Source: an uncultured Eubacteriales bacterium (GTDB lineage Bacteria; Bacillota; Clostridia; Oscillospirales; Oscillospiraceae). From it: 6,307 nucleotides of DNA. Positions 5,702 through 6,307 of this stretch are shown here, piece by piece. Location: positions 1-6,307 of the forward strand of contig CABRZO010000145.1 in the NCBI GenBank assembly GCA_902475455.1, read 5' to 3'. The position numbers and the translations under genes are program-made. The notes under the pieces are model-generated. The model worked only from the letters and a program-made list of their open reading frames with translations. It was not told where the DNA came from and did no database searches. Positions within the stretch are counted from its first letter, which is position 1, and every line of letters starts with the position of its first letter.

Positions 5702-6151
5702 ATGGATGAAAAGAACGTGACCACCCAGGAGTGGCTCCAGGAGGAGCTGGCCTTTATCAACGGCAAGATGGCCGCCACCCTGAACGGACGGCTCAAGGCG
5801 GAGCTGGAGAGCTGCGATGACGACGCTCAGGAGCTGACCCTGAAGTTCCCGCTCCAGGATTGGCAGGTGAACGGCCTGGGCACCCTCCACGGGGGCATGA
5901 TCAACACCATGATGGATCTGGTGATGAGCATGGCAGTGTACTGCTTCTCCCGGCAGACCATCCCGCCCACCATCTCCATGACCGCCAACTACCTGCGGCC
6001 GGTACCCATGGAGGAGTATGTGTACATCAAGGCCCGGGTGACCTCCCTGGGCAAGCGCAATGCCACCGCCTATTGCGAGGCCATCATCCCCGCCAGCGGC
6101 AAGGTGGCCTGCACCGCCATCGGCACCTACGCCATCATCCCCAAGAAATAA
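5702..6151 (+). CDS. PaaI-family hotdog-fold acyl-CoA thioesterase
   Basis: Probable cytoplasmic thioesterase that hydrolyses acyl- or aryl-CoA. It has 149 residues, the usual size of a single hotdog domain. The key motif is GTLHGGMINTMMDLVMSMAVY at residues 60-80, with H63-G64-G65 and D72, the same spacing (HGG, then Asp nine residues after His) as the catalytic motif of E. coli PaaI. A second conserved stretch is PTISMTANYLRPVPMEEYVYIKARV (89-113), forming the hotdog beta strands, followed by GKRNATAYCEAIIPASGKVACTAIGTYAI. The start at 5702 is chosen because GAGGGG at 5689-5694 is seven bases upstream and the domain begins normally; upstream in-frame starts would run into the flippase gene. 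It probably has its own promoter at 5642-5670. The physiological substrate cannot be told, since neighbours belong to other pathways; members act on phenylacetyl-CoA intermediates, medium-chain acyl-CoAs or menaquinone precursors. Confidence 0.88.
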   Translation: MDEKNVTTQEWLQEELAFINGKMAATLNGRLKAELESCDDDAQELTLKFPLQDWQVNGLGTLHGGMINTMMDLVMSMAVYCFSRQTIPPTISMTANYLRPVPMEEYVYIKARVTSLGKRNATAYCEAIIPASGKVACTAIGTYAIIPKK

Positions 6152-6163
6152 CACGCAACAGAA

Positions 6164-6195
6164 CACCGGGCTTCCCCTCCAGGGGAAGCCCGGTG
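6164..6195 (+). terminator. Strong stem-loop after the thioesterase gene, probable terminator or mRNA 3' end
   Basis: CACCGGGCTTCCCCT (6164-6178) pairs perfectly with 6181-6195, giving a 14-15 bp stem with a two- to four-base loop, 12 bases after the stop. No T run follows (AGCTTG), so it is not a standard intrinsic terminator alone. It may end the mRNA together with the next hairpin, or act as an RNA-stabilising structure. Confidence 0.55.
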
Positions 6196-6198
6196 AGC

Positions 6199-6231
6199 TT
6201 GTCGAAAAAGGCCGCAGGCCTTTTCCGACAA
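6199..6231. repeat. Imperfect palindrome / possible bidirectional terminator
   Basis: TTGTCG (6199-6204) pairs with CGACAA (6226-6231), and AAAAGGCC (6206-6213) with GGCCTTTT (6217-6224), around loop GCA with one A-C mismatch. The A-run/GC-core/T-run layout allows intrinsic termination on either strand, although the GC core is short. It directly follows the previous hairpin. Confidence 0.6.
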
Positions 6232-6240
6232 AAGAGATGC

Positions 6241-6289
6241 ATGCAGGTCAGGGCTCGATTGCTTGCGCAAAAGTCGCCCTGTCCTGCAT
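6241..6289. repeat. Long imperfect inverted repeat of unknown role at the right edge
   Basis: ATGCAGGTCAGGGC (6241-6254) pairs with GCCCTGTCCTGCAT (6276-6289) over 14 positions with one T-T mismatch. The 21-base interior can form a further small stem, TTGC (6259-6262) with GCAA (6267-6270). No T run and no coding frame are seen. It is the third stem-loop in 127 bases, so the stretch may be a palindromic intergenic repeat unit. Confidence 0.55.
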
Positions 6290-6307
6290 GAGAAGTGTCA
6301 TTTCCGA

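Noticed and set aside
5657..6166. Minus-strand open frame opposite the thioesterase
   Set aside because: Gly/His-rich shadow of a gene with a conserved catalytic motif; no ribosome binding site or family match.

Overview
The window looks like ordinary chromosome from a GC-rich anaerobic Firmicute, most probably a gut clostridium of the Oscillospiraceae type (Flavonifractor, Oscillibacter or Pseudoflavonifractor-like). This is inferred from three things: strong GC preference at third codon positions combined with AT-rich Gram-positive style promoters and purine-rich ribosome binding sites; a desulfoferrodoxin-rubredoxin pair typical of anaerobes; and a clostridial-style sodium/phosphate cotransporter with a PhoU tail beside pst-phoU. 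No taxon can be proven from the sequence alone. All recognised genes lie on the plus strand.

Layout. (1) Positions 2-1335: the 3' part of pstB (ATPase of the high-affinity phosphate ABC transporter), overlapping by one base with phoU, and closed by a 13-bp hairpin terminator. (2) Positions 1336-3455: a 285-bp intergenic region with 11-bp-phased TTxACA repeats resembling a PHO box, then a Na+/phosphate cotransporter with a C-terminal PhoU-like domain, then a terminator. (3) Positions 3478-4148: a promoter, desulfoferrodoxin (superoxide reductase) and a 51-residue rubredoxin only three bases later, closed by a 16-bp hairpin terminator. (4) Positions 4149-5637: a non-coding leader with a weak extended -10 promoter, then a 12-helix MOP-superfamily polysaccharide/lipid flippase without glycosyltransferase neighbours. 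(5) Positions 5642-6151: a good promoter and a PaaI-like hotdog thioesterase. (6) Positions 6164-6290: three consecutive stem-loops of unknown role up to the window edge.

How the genes fit together. The left half is a phosphate block: PstB powers high-affinity uptake, PhoU couples transporter state to the PhoR/PhoB-type two-component system, and the cotransporter moves phosphate with sodium; the repeats in front of it suggest control by the same regulator. The middle is an oxygen-defence unit in which rubredoxin supplies electrons for superoxide reduction. The flippase and thioesterase appear to be independent units. I found no CRISPR array, tRNA, rRNA, insertion sequence, prophage or clearly novel multi-gene system. 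The least explained parts are the hairpin cluster at the right end and the candidate PHO box.
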